Below are positions 52,123 to 60,826 of a DNA stretch of 64,000 bases, in pieces. The translations under genes were made by a program, and so were the position numbers. The stretch is taken from assembly GCF_052216985.1 (NCBI RefSeq), contig NZ_JBQOUY010000012.1, positions 1 through 64,000 of the forward strand, read 5' to 3'. The number at the start of each line of letters is the position of its first letter. The first letter of the stretch is position 1. A model generated the notes under the pieces. The model was not told the origin of the DNA and did not search any database. It saw only the letters and a program-made list of their open reading frames with translations. The stretch is from Acidaminococcus fermentans_A (GTDB lineage: Bacteria > Bacillota > Negativicutes > Acidaminococcales > Acidaminococcaceae).

Positions 52123-52204
52123 AGGCGCTGCTGCATGCGAAACAGCCCCTTTTTTGGAGGTCTCGAGACCAAGGTGTTGCACAGAATGTGCAACACCTCT
52201 TTTT
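52123..52204. repeat. Compact nested-palindrome module, copy G
   Basis: Hairpin 1 (52123-52149, GGCGCTGCTG stem, imperfect) ends with a T-run. The palindrome GGTCTCGAGACC is at 52159-52170. Hairpin 2 (52172-52198) has arms AGGTGTTGCAC/GTGCAACACCT, followed by CTTTTTT. It has the same order as copy A at 10206-10289. It probably terminates lrgAB. Confidence 0.8.
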
Positions 52205-52308
52205 TCTATTGCCAAGACCGAAGAATTTCGATAAAATAAATAATAATATACACTATATATGTATAAATTATCGCCAATCATTACCTGTACCAAGCAAAGG
52301 AGAAGCCC

Positions 52309-53463
52309 ATGGAGCAGCAGAATGAAAAAATCCGGGAAGCGGTGGAATGCTTCCGGCAGGAGATGCTGGATTTCTGGAAGGAACTGATCGATTTCCAGGC
52401 CGGCAGCAAGGAAAGAGAACGGATGCAGATCCTCATGGAAAAAGTGTCTTCCTATCTGGAACAGCAGGGGATGGAAAGCGAACTGGTGGATTCCGGCGCC
52501 GTACCTCTGATCCGGGCCTGGTCCGGCAAAGAACGGGAAGGCCAGCCCATCCTGCTCAGCGGCCATCTGGATACGGTGTTCCCCAACGGCAGTTATCCGG
52601 AAAATCCCTTCACCATCCGGGAAGGAAAAGCCTATGGCCCTGGAGTCTGCGATATGAAGGGAGGTATCGTGATGGCGGTCTATCTGGCCAAGGTGCTGGA
52701 AAAGATCGGCTATGACCGTCATCCCATCAAGCTGCTCTTCGTCCCGGACGAAGAAATCACCCACCAGGGATCCCGGGCTGCACAGATGCTGGCGGAAGAA
52801 GCCCAAGGCTGTCTATGTGCGTTCAATCTGGAAACTGGCCGGATGGATGACTGTCTCACGGTGGGTCGGAAAGGCTGCATGGATGTGTGGATCACTGTCC
52901 ATGGAAAGGCTGGCCATGTGGGCAATGCTTATGCTTCTTCCGCCAACGCCATTGAAGAGATGGCCCATAAGGTCATCGCTCTCCGGGCTTTGACGGATCT
53001 GGAAAAAGGACGGATCGTCAGTACGGATATCATCTCTGGAGGGACAGTGTCCAATGCGGTGGCAGATACCTGCCGGATCGAAGTGGACTGCCGGTATGAC
53101 TACAACGAAGACAAGGATGCACTCCAGGAAGCCATCCGGGCTGTCTGTGCCGAGACTCATGTGCCCGGGACCCGGACAGAAGTGGAATTCCCGGCTTTTA
53201 TGCCTGTCTTTGAACGGACGGAGGGCAATGACCGGCTGCTGGCACTGGTGAACCAGGCTGCGGCCGAGTTCGGCCTCCCGGCTTTCGGTGCGGCCCATCC
53301 CGGTGGCTGTTCCGATGCCTCCTTCATGGCCCAGGCAGGGATCCCTATCCTGGATTCCGTGGGAGTCCAGGGGGATGGAGCCCATACCCTCCAGGAATAT
53401 GCCATTGTGGAAACCATGTTTGAACGGACCATGCTGCTGGCAGCTGCCATCTGCCGCCTGTAA
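52309..53463 (+). CDS. M20-family metallopeptidase (CPG2/ArgE-like)
   Basis: The 384-residue enzyme has the di-zinc ligands of the family: LSGHLDTVF (His, Asp), VCDMKGGI (Asp), PDEEITHQGSR (Glu pair) and a late His in FGAAHPGGCSDASF. A dimerisation domain lies at about 185-295. It cleaves an amide in an amino acid or short peptide conjugate. The YfcC transporter 20 bases downstream probably imports its substrate. AAAGGAG precedes the ATG. Confidence 0.92.
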   Translation: MEQQNEKIREAVECFRQEMLDFWKELIDFQAGSKERERMQILMEKVSSYLEQQGMESELVDSGAVPLIRAWSGKEREGQPILLSGHLDTVFPNGSYPENPFTIREGKAYGPGVCDMKGGIVMAVYLAKVLEKIGYDRHPIKLLFVPDEEITHQGSRAAQMLAEEAQGCLCAFNLETGRMDDCLTVGRKGCMDVWITVHGKAGHVGNAYASSANAIEEMAHKVIALRALTDLEKGRIVSTDIISGGTVSNAVADTCRIEVDCRYDYNEDKDALQEAIRAVCAETHVPGTRTEVEFPAFMPVFERTEGNDRLLALVNQAAAEFGLPAFGAAHPGGCSDASFMAQAGIPILDSVGVQGDGAHTLQEYAIVETMFERTMLLAAAICRL

Positions 53464-53483
53464 CTGTTGTAAAGGGAGTCATC

Positions 53484-54923
53484 ATGACAGAAACCAAGCA
53501 AGACACCGTCCAGAAACCGGTGAACAAAAAAGTATCGGTGCCCAGCCCGATCATCATTATTTTTTTCATCCTGATCCTGACTGCCATTGCCACGTATTTG
53601 ATCCCAGCTGGTACTTTTGAACGGGTCAAAGATGCGGCCAGCGGCCGGATGGTAGTGGACCCTCATACCTTCCACTTCATCGCCCGGCATCCGGCCGGCT
53701 TCTTCGACGTATTCAAAGCGGTTCCCCGGGGCGTCAAAGGAGCCAGCAGCATTGTAGGCTTCTTGATGATCATCGGGGGTTCTCTGAATGTGATGGCAGA
53801 AACCGGAGCCATCAACGGAGCCTTGGGCCATGTTGTCACCAAAGTGAAAGGCCGGGAAATGCTGCTGATCCCGGTGCTGCTGACTATCATGACATGCCTG
53901 AGTACCTTTGCGGGCTGCAGCGAAGAATACATCGCCTTCGTGCCCCTCATCATGGCCGTATGCTATGCCCTGGGATTCGACTCCATTGTGGCAGTGGCTA
54001 TGCCTCTGGCGGCAGTCAGTGGGGGGTACGGTGCTGGAGTGACCAACGCCTTTACCGTAGGGGTGGCCCAGAGCATTTCCGGCCTGCCCATGTTTTCCGG
54101 CATCCAGGTCCGGGTGGCCATGCTGGTGGCATTGATCGTCATCAATGTAAGCTACACCATGTGGTATGCCCGGAAGATCAAGAAGAATCCGGAAAGCAGC
54201 TACATGTATGACTATGACCAGATCTACCGCCCGCAGATGGACTTGAGCGCTTACGAAGGGGAGAATGTGCTGATGACCGGCCGGCAGAAGGTGATCATGG
54301 GCGGGTTTGTGGTCACTGTGGCTGCCATCCTGGTAGGGGTCATTAAATTCGGCTTCTACATGGATGAACTGGCAGCCCTGTTCCTGATGATGGCGGTCTT
54401 TGCCGGAATCATAGGCCGGCTCAGCATCAACACCTTTGCCAATGCCTTCATCGGCGGGGTGAAGAATATGGCTATGCCCTGTATGATGGTTTCCCTGTGC
54501 AAAGGGGTCACCCTGCTCATGGGGGACAGCAAGATCCTGGATACCATCATCTATTACCTGGCAGCTGGACTGAATGCATTCCCTCATTCTCTGCTGGGCT
54601 TTGGTATGTTCATCGTCCAGGATGTATTCAACCTGGTGGTGCCTTCCGGTTCCGGTCAGGCTGCCATTACCATGCCCATCATGGCGCCCTTGGCAGATCT
54701 GGTGGGGCTCACCCGGCAGACTGCCGTCCTGGCCTTCCAGATGGGGGATGCCTTTACCAACATGATTACGCCGGCCAGCGGAACGACCATGACGGTGCTC
54801 ACGGTAGCCGGAGTGCCTCTCCGGCGCTGGTGGAAATTCGCTTTCCCCCTTTTAGGGCTGGAATGGATCTTCGCCTTTGTGGTCATGTGGTATGCATCAG
54901 CTGTCCATCTGGGACCTTTCTGA
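53484..54923 (+). CDS. YfcC-family permease (DcuC-like anaerobic carrier superfamily)
   Basis: The 479-residue membrane protein with about twelve segments contains the family motifs YLIPAGTFERV, FAGCSEEYIAFVPLIMAV, NLVVPSGSGQAA and TNMITPASGTTM. YfcC-type carriers are often next to M20 peptidases and are thought to import peptides, amino acids or acylated amino acids. The specific substrate is not evident. Confidence 0.9.
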   Translation: MTETKQDTVQKPVNKKVSVPSPIIIIFFILILTAIATYLIPAGTFERVKDAASGRMVVDPHTFHFIARHPAGFFDVFKAVPRGVKGASSIVGFLMIIGGSLNVMAETGAINGALGHVVTKVKGREMLLIPVLLTIMTCLSTFAGCSEEYIAFVPLIMAVCYALGFDSIVAVAMPLAAVSGGYGAGVTNAFTVGVAQSISGLPMFSGIQVRVAMLVALIVINVSYTMWYARKIKKNPESSYMYDYDQIYRPQMDLSAYEGENVLMTGRQKVIMGGFVVTVAAILVGVIKFGFYMDELAALFLMMAVFAGIIGRLSINTFANAFIGGVKNMAMPCMMVSLCKGVTLLMGDSKILDTIIYYLAAGLNAFPHSLLGFGMFIVQDVFNLVVPSGSGQAAITMPIMAPLADLVGLTRQTAVLAFQMGDAFTNMITPASGTTMTVLTVAGVPLRRWWKFAFPLLGLEWIFAFVVMWYASAVHLGPF

Positions 54924-54962
54924 TCCGTTGAAAGGATTCCTGCTGGGTGACAGGAAAAAGAA

Positions 54963-55010
54963 AAAAATCTGCTGCAGACGGGAAATCCGTGGATGCAGCA
55001 GATTTTTTTG
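54963..55010. terminator. Bidirectional terminator between permease and PerR-like gene
   Basis: AAAATCTGCTGCA and TGCAGCAGATTTT arms enclose a loop with its own small hairpin. It lies between convergent genes, with T-runs in both directions. Confidence 0.85.
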
Positions 55011-55019
55011 TCAGTGTAT

Positions 55020-55442
55020 TTATTTTTCCTGGCAATCTTTGCAGATCCCCAGAAAATAGGTACGATGGCTGTGGATGACGAATCCGGTCCGGGCAGCCGC
55101 GTCCTGGTCTACGTCCTGATGGTAATCCAGCTCCAGATTGAACACTTTTCCGCATGCTTCACAACGGAAGTGAGGATGCGGATGGGGGTCCACATCGTAG
55201 CGCATGATCCCATCCCCTACATCCACCGTCTGGATCAATTCCATCCGGCAGAAGAAACCCAGCGCCTGATAAATGGTGGCGAAGCTTAGGGTAGGCATTT
55301 GTTCCTTGACCCGTTCGTAGATATCCGTTGCAGTAGGATGCTCCTCCGGTCCAGTAAAAGCGCGGTAGACTTCCAGGCGCTGGGGGGTGATCTTCATGCC
55401 ATTTGTTTTCAGGATTTCTGTCAATTCCCTGGGACTCAGCAT
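55020..55442 (-). CDS. Fur-family regulator, PerR-like
   Basis: The 140-residue protein has an N-terminal winged helix (TPQRLEVYRAF) and a C-terminal dimer domain. Regulatory metal candidates are EEHPTA and DVDPHPHPHFRCE. The structural zinc Cys4 site is CEACGK and GICKDCQEK. The sensor His/Asp pattern and small size favour PerR over Fur, but this cannot be fixed by eye. A Fur-type box overlaps its own promoter. AAAGGAGG precedes the ATG. Confidence 0.88.
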   Translation of the reverse strand: MLSPRELTEILKTNGMKITPQRLEVYRAFTGPEEHPTATDIYERVKEQMPTLSFATIYQALGFFCRMELIQTVDVGDGIMRYDVDPHPHPHFRCEACGKVFNLELDYHQDVDQDAAARTGFVIHSHRTYFLGICKDCQEK

Positions 55443-55492
55443 GGCAGCCTCCTTTAAAGATACCGTGAGAAAAGATTAAAACGAAAGTTTCT

Positions 55493-55524
55493 TTAATAAT
55501 AACTTTTAATACATAAAAAGTCAA
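55493..55524 (-). promoter_or_regulatory. Promoter with Fur/PerR-type operator
   Basis: On the minus strand TTGACT (55519-55524), a 17-base spacer and TATTAT (55496-55501). The inverted repeat TTAATAATAACTTTTAA (55493-55509) overlaps the -10 and resembles a Per/Fur box, suggesting autoregulation. Confidence 0.6.
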
Positions 55525-55660
55525 ATAAAATATAGTTCTGAAAAGAAAAAGCAGGACTTAGGCCAGCCGGGAGATGCCTATATAACCAAACAACGCATCC
55601 AAAGCCAGTGTGCCATGTGTTACAATAAAAGAAAGAATCTATCAGGGAGTGTGGAAGAAG

Positions 55661-57166
55661 ATGGCTTATGGACAGGAAAAGGAAATCAAATTGCTGTCGA
55701 CCAAAGCAGGCCGCAGGAAATTTTTTCAGCTGCCGCTGGTCAAGGAACGGATCATCCCCGGCAGTCATCATACCCTGAAGCTCTGGAACCAGTATCTGGA
55801 TACCCGGGACTGGAAACTGACCCGGACCGGTCTGGCCTACAGGATCCGGAGGACCGATGGCAAAGCTTTTGAGGCTACGGTGAAAAGCCGGGGGCAGACG
55901 GTGAACGGCTTCTCCAGCCGGGAGGAGTATACGGTGCCCCTGGAAAAACCGGAAGCGGTGATCCAGGGTTTTGCCTCCCAGCTGGACCAGAAGCTCCAGA
56001 CACTTCTCCAGGAGGATGAGCTGCTGCCGTTGTGCACGGTGGAATTTACCCGGAAGACGGCGCTCCTCCAGCTGTCGGCGGTGACGGTGGTGGAAGCGGC
56101 CCTGGACCAGGGAACCCTTACCGCCGGGGACAAAACGGAACCCATCGAGGAACTGGAACTGGAACTCAAACGGGGCCAGGAACGGGACCTGCTGCGGCTT
56201 ACGGCAGCTCTGGCCCGGGAAATCCCCCTGTGGCCGGAAGAGCGGAGCAAGTTCAAACGGGGACTGGATCTGCTGGGTTGGAAGGGCACTCCGTCCAAAG
56301 CGGCCAAAGGGCCGGAATGGAACCGGGAAACGGAACCGTCGGAAGTGTGGCAGGCTCTGGTCCGGCAGATCTTCAGCCAGGGCCTGGACCTGTTGGTGCC
56401 GGACGCTGACCGGGAATTCCAGGACCGGCCTTTCCTGGAGGTGCTCCAGCAATGCGCCGGCCTGTGGAACCTGGGGGAGGGATTCCTGTCCCAAACCTCC
56501 TGGAAAAAAGGACGGGATCTGCTGGACGGGCTGCTCCAGGGGCTGGAACCGGTGGACTATCTGGCGGTGTCTGACCGGCAGAAGGGAAAACCTTTTCCGG
56601 AAGAGCTGCTGTCCCTGGAACCGGCCTGGCAATGGCTGGAAGACCGGTGGGTGGCGGCGGCCCAGGAATGGGCGTCCTGGTGCGGCCGGGAAGCGGCTGC
56701 GGTTCTGTGGCAGCTGCTGTATCTGGTTTCCCTGGCTCGGAAGGACGGAGCGCATCCCACCTTGGACAGCTTCCTTCAGGGGCACTGGAACCGCTGGCAG
56801 CAGGACTGGCAGCTGCTGGAAGATGCCGGGAATCCGGATCCCTGGGAACGGAAGGAGCAGATGGAGGAACTGGCCGGCCTCTTGGCCCTGGAACAGGGCC
56901 TAGGAGAAAAACGCCTGGTGAAGCGGGGGCAGGCCTATGGGGAACAGTGGTGGAAGTACTGCTGCAGCTATGCCCGGACCGGTGCCCTGGCAGAAGGTGC
57001 GGAAGGCAGCCGGGACCGGACACTGACCCTGGCTCTGGCGGCTCTCTGCGGCCAGGAAGGGATCCGGACGGAAAAACGGGGAGCCAAGGCGGAAGAAGCC
57101 GGCAAGGCTTTTCTCCGGGAAGTGGCCCGTCATCCGGAATGGTCCTGCTTGGCCCAAGAAAAATAA
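55661..57166 (+). CDS. CYTH-domain protein (triphosphatase-like) with helical C-terminus
   Basis: The 501-residue protein opens with the CYTH signature EKEIKL (ExExK) and further CYTH strands with YLDTRDWKL, LAYRIRRTDGKAFEATVK and REEYTV (about 1-195). CYTH proteins hydrolyse inorganic triphosphate or related substrates. The remaining 300 residues are helical and Trp/Leu-rich, in the place where a CHAD domain usually follows, but I do not see the CHAD histidine/Arg signature. ATG 55661 is chosen over an upstream ATG that lacks a site. Confidence 0.82.
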   Translation: MAYGQEKEIKLLSTKAGRRKFFQLPLVKERIIPGSHHTLKLWNQYLDTRDWKLTRTGLAYRIRRTDGKAFEATVKSRGQTVNGFSSREEYTVPLEKPEAVIQGFASQLDQKLQTLLQEDELLPLCTVEFTRKTALLQLSAVTVVEAALDQGTLTAGDKTEPIEELELELKRGQERDLLRLTAALAREIPLWPEERSKFKRGLDLLGWKGTPSKAAKGPEWNRETEPSEVWQALVRQIFSQGLDLLVPDADREFQDRPFLEVLQQCAGLWNLGEGFLSQTSWKKGRDLLDGLLQGLEPVDYLAVSDRQKGKPFPEELLSLEPAWQWLEDRWVAAAQEWASWCGREAAAVLWQLLYLVSLARKDGAHPTLDSFLQGHWNRWQQDWQLLEDAGNPDPWERKEQMEELAGLLALEQGLGEKRLVKRGQAYGEQWWKYCCSYARTGALAEGAEGSRDRTLTLALAALCGQEGIRTEKRGAKAEEAGKAFLREVARHPEWSCLAQEK

Positions 57167-57199
57167 AATCAAAAAAAGTCAAAAAAACGAAAATAATAT

Positions 57200-57228
57200 T
57201 TGACTTTTTGACTTTTAAGCGGTACAAT
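57200..57228 (+). promoter_or_regulatory. clpB promoter candidate
   Basis: TTGACT (57200-57205), a 17-base spacer and TACAAT (57223-57228), after an A/T-rich stretch. No CIRCE inverted repeat is present. Confidence 0.65.
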
Positions 57229-57230
57229 AA

Positions 57231-57270
57231 GACCCGGGAAGTGAGGAAAAGGCTTCCTGGGTCCTATTTT
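57231..57270 (+). terminator. Terminator-like hairpin at the clpB leader start
   Basis: GACCCGGGAAG and CTTCCTGGGTC pair over 11 bases (57231-57263, one G-T pair) and are followed by CTATTTTTA. It may terminate the CYTH gene, or, as it overlaps the expected clpB transcription start, act in the clpB leader. Confidence 0.65.
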
Positions 57271-57328
57271 TAAGGGCTCTGAATCAGATAAGTACCCATT
57301 GATCCAATGGTTTTTGGAGGTGTTTGTT

Positions 57329-59872
57329 ATGCAGGCAGAACGCTTGAGTGACGAAGTGCGTGGATTGTTGGAAGCTGCCCAGCAGCAAGCCGTTATGAAT
57401 TACAACCAGGAACTGACCACTGTCCATCTGCTGTCCGCCATGTGCAGCCAGCCGGACGGGTTCTTCAAGTTCGTGTTGAAGAGCCTGAACGTGGATGAGG
57501 CTCAGTTCAGCCGGGAAGTGGATCGGTTGCTGAAGCAGATCCCGTCCGTGAAAGGGTCTGATCAGTTGAGCATGAGCACGGGTCTGGCCCGGGTGTTCGC
57601 CCTGGCGGAAAAGGCCGCCGGCCAGAATCCGGTGACCGCATCCCATCTGCTGGCCGCTCTTTGTGAAGACGGGGATACGGAAGTGGTGGACCTGTGCAAA
57701 AAGTACGGGATCACCCGCAGTGCCATCCGGGGTCTGATTGACAAATATGAAAACAACGGGGATGCGGACGAAAACCGCAAGACCCTGGAGAAATTCGGCC
57801 AGGACCTGACCCGGAAAGCCCGGGAGGGGAAGCTGGACCCGGTGATCGGCCGTGACGATGAAATCCGCCGGACCATCGAGATCCTGTCCCGCCGGAAAAA
57901 GAACAACCCGGTGCTGATCGGTGAACCGGGTGTGGGCAAAACCGCCATTGTGGAAGGGCTGGCCCGCCGGATCGTAGCCGGTGATGTGCCGGAATCCCTG
58001 AAGAACAAGACCCTGTATGCCCTGGACCTGGCGTCCCTGGTGGCCGGGGCCAAGTACAGAGGGGAATTCGAGGAACGGCTGAAGAAAGTCCTGAAGATCG
58101 TGTCCGATTCCGCCGGCCAGATCATCATGTTCATCGATGAACTGCATACGGTGGTGGGGGCCGGGGCTTCTGAAGGCTCCATGGATGCCGGGAACATCCT
58201 GAAACCCATGCTGGCCAGAGGGGAACTCCGGTGCATCGGTGCCACCACCCTGAAGGAATACCGGAAATACATCGAAAAGGATTCCGCCTTGGAACGGCGT
58301 TTCCAGCCGGTACTGGTGAAGGAACCCAGTGTGGAGGATACCATTTCCATCCTGAGAGGGCTGAAGGAACGGTATGAAGTCCATCATGGGGTGCGGATCA
58401 AGGACTCTGCCCTGGTGGCGGCCGCAACCCTGAGCAATCGGTACATCAATGACCGGTTCCTGCCGGACAAGGCCATCGACCTGGTGGATGAAGCTGCGGC
58501 CCGTCTGCGGGTGGAAATCGATTCCATGCCTACGGAACTGGATGAAAGCCGCCGGCGGATGCTCCAGCTCCAGATCGAGGAACAGGCCCTGTCCAAGGAA
58601 GAGGACGACGCATCCAAGGCCCGTCTGGAAAAGATCAAAGAGGAACTGGCCAAGCTGAAGAGTGAGAACGACAAGCTCATGGACCAGTGGAAGGCCGAAA
58701 AGGGCGGCATTGCCAAGATCCGTCAGGTGAAGAAGGATATGGACAATGTGAAGAAGGAAATGGAAGAAGCGGAGCGGTCCTATGACCTGAACCGTCTGGC
58801 GGAACTGAAGTACGGCAAGCTGCCGGAACTCCAGAAACAGCTGGCGGCTCTGGAAAAAGAGGAACATTCCGATAAGCGCCTGCTGAAGGAAGAAGTGGAC
58901 GAGGATGATATTGCCAAGGTGGTCAGCACCTGGACGGGGATCCCTGTGAACCGTCTGATGGAAGGGGAAAAGAAGAAACTGGCCCATCTGCCGGAGATCC
59001 TCCACAAACGGGTCATCGGCCAGGACGAAGCGGTGGAAGCCGTCAGCGAAGCCGTCATCCGGGCCCGGGCCGGGATCAAGGATCCCAACAAGCCCATCGG
59101 CTCCTTCATCTTCCTGGGGCCCACCGGTGTGGGCAAGACCGAACTGGCCAAAGCCCTGGCAGAAGTGCTGTTCAATGATGAAAAGAGCATCATCCGGATC
59201 GATATGAGCGAATACATGGAGAAACATACAGTGTCCCGTCTGATCGGTGCCCCTCCTGGCTATGTGGGCTATGAAGAGGGAGGCCAGCTGACGGAAGCGG
59301 TGCGGCGCCATCCGTATTCCGTGATTCTGTTCGATGAAATCGAAAAGGCTCACCCGGATGTGTTCAACGTGCTGCTGCAGGTGCTGGACGACGGTCGTCT
59401 GACCGACGGCCAGGGCCGGATGGTGGACTTCAAGAACACCCTGATCATCATGACCAGCAACCTGGGGTCCCATGAGATCATGGAAAAGAAGGGGGCCATC
59501 AGCAAGGACGAAGTCCGGAGCATGCTGATGAAGTTCTTCCGGCCGGAATTCCTGAACCGGGTGGACGACATCGTGGTGTTCAAACCCCTGCAGGAAGAGC
59601 AGCTGAGGGATATTGTACGGCTGATCCTGAACCATCTGGGCAGCCGGCTGCACAGCCAGCTGGAACTGACCCTGACGGCCACCGACGACGCCATCGCCTA
59701 CCTGGCCAAAGCTGGGTTCGATCCTGCCTTTGGGGCCCGTCCCCTGAAGAGACTGATTGTCCACACGGTGGAAACCGTGGTGAGCAACAAGATCGTCCGG
59801 GGCGAGATCCAGAGAGGGGACCACATCGAAGTGGTGTTCCAGGACGGGAACATCGATGTGGTGAAGAAGTGA
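57329..59872 (+). CDS. clpB: ClpB disaggregase
   Basis: The 847-residue Hsp100 chaperone rescues aggregated proteins together with DnaK. It has an N-terminal domain (1-140), NBD1 with GEPGVGKTA and FIDELHTVVGAGASEG, a full middle coiled-coil domain (about 385-515) that distinguishes ClpB from ClpA/ClpC, and NBD2 with GPTGVGKTELAKALAE and VILFDEIEKAHPDVFN. GGAGGTG precedes ATG 57329. It ends in front of a nested-palindrome module. Confidence 0.96.
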   Translation: MQAERLSDEVRGLLEAAQQQAVMNYNQELTTVHLLSAMCSQPDGFFKFVLKSLNVDEAQFSREVDRLLKQIPSVKGSDQLSMSTGLARVFALAEKAAGQNPVTASHLLAALCEDGDTEVVDLCKKYGITRSAIRGLIDKYENNGDADENRKTLEKFGQDLTRKAREGKLDPVIGRDDEIRRTIEILSRRKKNNPVLIGEPGVGKTAIVEGLARRIVAGDVPESLKNKTLYALDLASLVAGAKYRGEFEERLKKVLKIVSDSAGQIIMFIDELHTVVGAGASEGSMDAGNILKPMLARGELRCIGATTLKEYRKYIEKDSALERRFQPVLVKEPSVEDTISILRGLKERYEVHHGVRIKDSALVAAATLSNRYINDRFLPDKAIDLVDEAAARLRVEIDSMPTELDESRRRMLQLQIEEQALSKEEDDASKARLEKIKEELAKLKSENDKLMDQWKAEKGGIAKIRQVKKDMDNVKKEMEEAERSYDLNRLAELKYGKLPELQKQLAALEKEEHSDKRLLKEEVDEDDIAKVVSTWTGIPVNRLMEGEKKKLAHLPEILHKRVIGQDEAVEAVSEAVIRARAGIKDPNKPIGSFIFLGPTGVGKTELAKALAEVLFNDEKSIIRIDMSEYMEKHTVSRLIGAPPGYVGYEEGGQLTEAVRRHPYSVILFDEIEKAHPDVFNVLLQVLDDGRLTDGQGRMVDFKNTLIIMTSNLGSHEIMEKKGAISKDEVRSMLMKFFRPEFLNRVDDIVVFKPLQEEQLRDIVRLILNHLGSRLHSQLELTLTATDDAIAYLAKAGFDPAFGARPLKRLIVHTVETVVSNKIVRGEIQRGDHIEVVFQDGNIDVVKK

Positions 59873-59879
59873 ATAAAAA

Positions 59880-60153
59880 GGGGATGTTGCACGTGAAATG
59901 CAACATCCCCTTTGTCTAGGGGCAGCAAAGCTGCCCGTCACTTGTCACTGGCTGAAGGATAAAATTTGCAAGCAAATTTTTGAATGTACAAAATCGGTTT
60001 TTTACTGCTAAAATCATTGTTTCTATTTTCCGTACATTCTTGGTTTTATATTATCTGGGGAACCCGCAGCCCGGGTTCCTTCCAGCGTCTAGTGACCAGA
60101 GACAAGTGACTAGTGACCCCAAAAGAGGGGCTGCTGCGCATGCAGCAGCCCCT
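59880..60153. repeat. Long nested-palindrome intergenic module, copy H
   Basis: Hairpin 1 (59880-59910, GGGGATGTTGCA stem), GGGCAGC-AAA-GCTGCCC (59920-59936), left arm (59936-59955), AAATTTGC-AA-GCAAATTT (59962-59979), an AT-rich core, GGAACCC/GGGTTCC hairpin (60059-60079), and a right arm (60091-60118) complementary to the left for 14 of 15 core positions. Hairpin 2 (60125-60153) has 13-bp arms GAGGGGCTGCTGC/GCAGCAGCCCCTC. It has the same order of parts as copy E. It separates convergent clpB and ohrR-like genes; no gene lies within. Confidence 0.85.
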
Positions 60154-60157
60154 CTTT

Positions 60158-60616
60158 TTACCCCTCCAGCACGTGGAGGATCCGGTACAGTTTTTCTTTC
60201 AGATCGGCCACTTCTTCGGCTGTGAACAGGGGACCTTTCCGGTTGATCAGGCAGCCCATGGCATGGGGGACCTGCAGGGCTTTGTCCCGGAGAGCCAGGC
60301 CGGCAGGGGTGATTTCCACCACCACCACCCGTTCGTCATCGGGCTTCCGGTAGCGCTTCACATAGCCCACGGTCTCCAGCTTCTTCAGCACCGGGGTTAG
60401 GGTTCCGGAATCCAGGTACAGCCGTTTTCCCAGGTCGTGCATGGTGATGGCTTTTTCTTCCCAGAGCACCATCATGGTTACATACTGGGCATAGGTGAGA
60501 CCGATTTCTTTCAGGAAGGGAGTGTAGCCAGCCACAATCTTTCGGGCGCTGGCATACAGGGGAAAGCAGAGCTGGTTCCCCAACAGCAGGGGATTGCAGG
60601 CATCCTTTTCGTTCAT
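60158..60616 (-). CDS. MarR-family redox regulator, OhrR-like
   Basis: The 152-residue winged-helix protein has the N-terminal LLLGNQLCFPLYASARK, where Cys17 matches the peroxide-sensing Cys of OhrR. The DNA-binding part is MHDLGKRLYLDSGTLTPVLKKLE with the wing RYRKPDDERVV. It is divergent from rubrerythrin, whose promoter shares the intergenic region. ATG 60616 follows GGAGG by ten bases. Confidence 0.88.
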   Translation of the reverse strand: MNEKDACNPLLLGNQLCFPLYASARKIVAGYTPFLKEIGLTYAQYVTMMVLWEEKAITMHDLGKRLYLDSGTLTPVLKKLETVGYVKRYRKPDDERVVVVEITPAGLALRDKALQVPHAMGCLINRKGPLFTAEEVADLKEKLYRILHVLEG

Positions 60617-60659
60617 ATTGATCATACCTCCAGTACGGAAAAACTTTTGGCTGTACTTT

Positions 60660-60688
60660 ATTGTAGCAGGAAGAAAACATGAAAACAA
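60660..60688 (-). promoter_or_regulatory. ohrR-like gene promoter
   Basis: On the minus strand TTGTTT (60683-60688), a 17-base spacer and TACAAT (60660-60665). Confidence 0.65.
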
Positions 60689-60710
60689 ATAAAATTTAAT
60701 AAAATCTAAT

Positions 60711-60739
60711 TTGACAAAATTAAATAAAGCCGGTATAAT
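60711..60739 (+). promoter_or_regulatory. Rubrerythrin promoter
   Basis: TTGACA (60711-60716), a 17-base spacer and TATAAT (60734-60739), both consensus. The A/T-rich stretch 60690-60712 between the two divergent promoters is the likely OhrR-type operator region. A small GGCACCG/CGGTGCC hairpin lies in the leader at about 60782-60801. Confidence 0.88.
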
Positions 60740-60826
60740 GATTTTCGCAAGAGGCTGATGGCCATAAGAAAAGAAACAGAGGGCACCGCTTGCCCGGTGC
60801 CAAGAGGAAAACAGGAGGAAAAGACT

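Noticed and set aside
57167..57328. CIRCE heat-shock operator before clpB
   Set aside because: I looked for TTAGCACTC-N9-GAGTGCTAA and found nothing close.
57284..59941. An 885-codon open frame antisense to clpB
   Set aside because: It mirrors the codon-biased clpB frame, has no recognisable domain and contradicts an intact, conserved gene.
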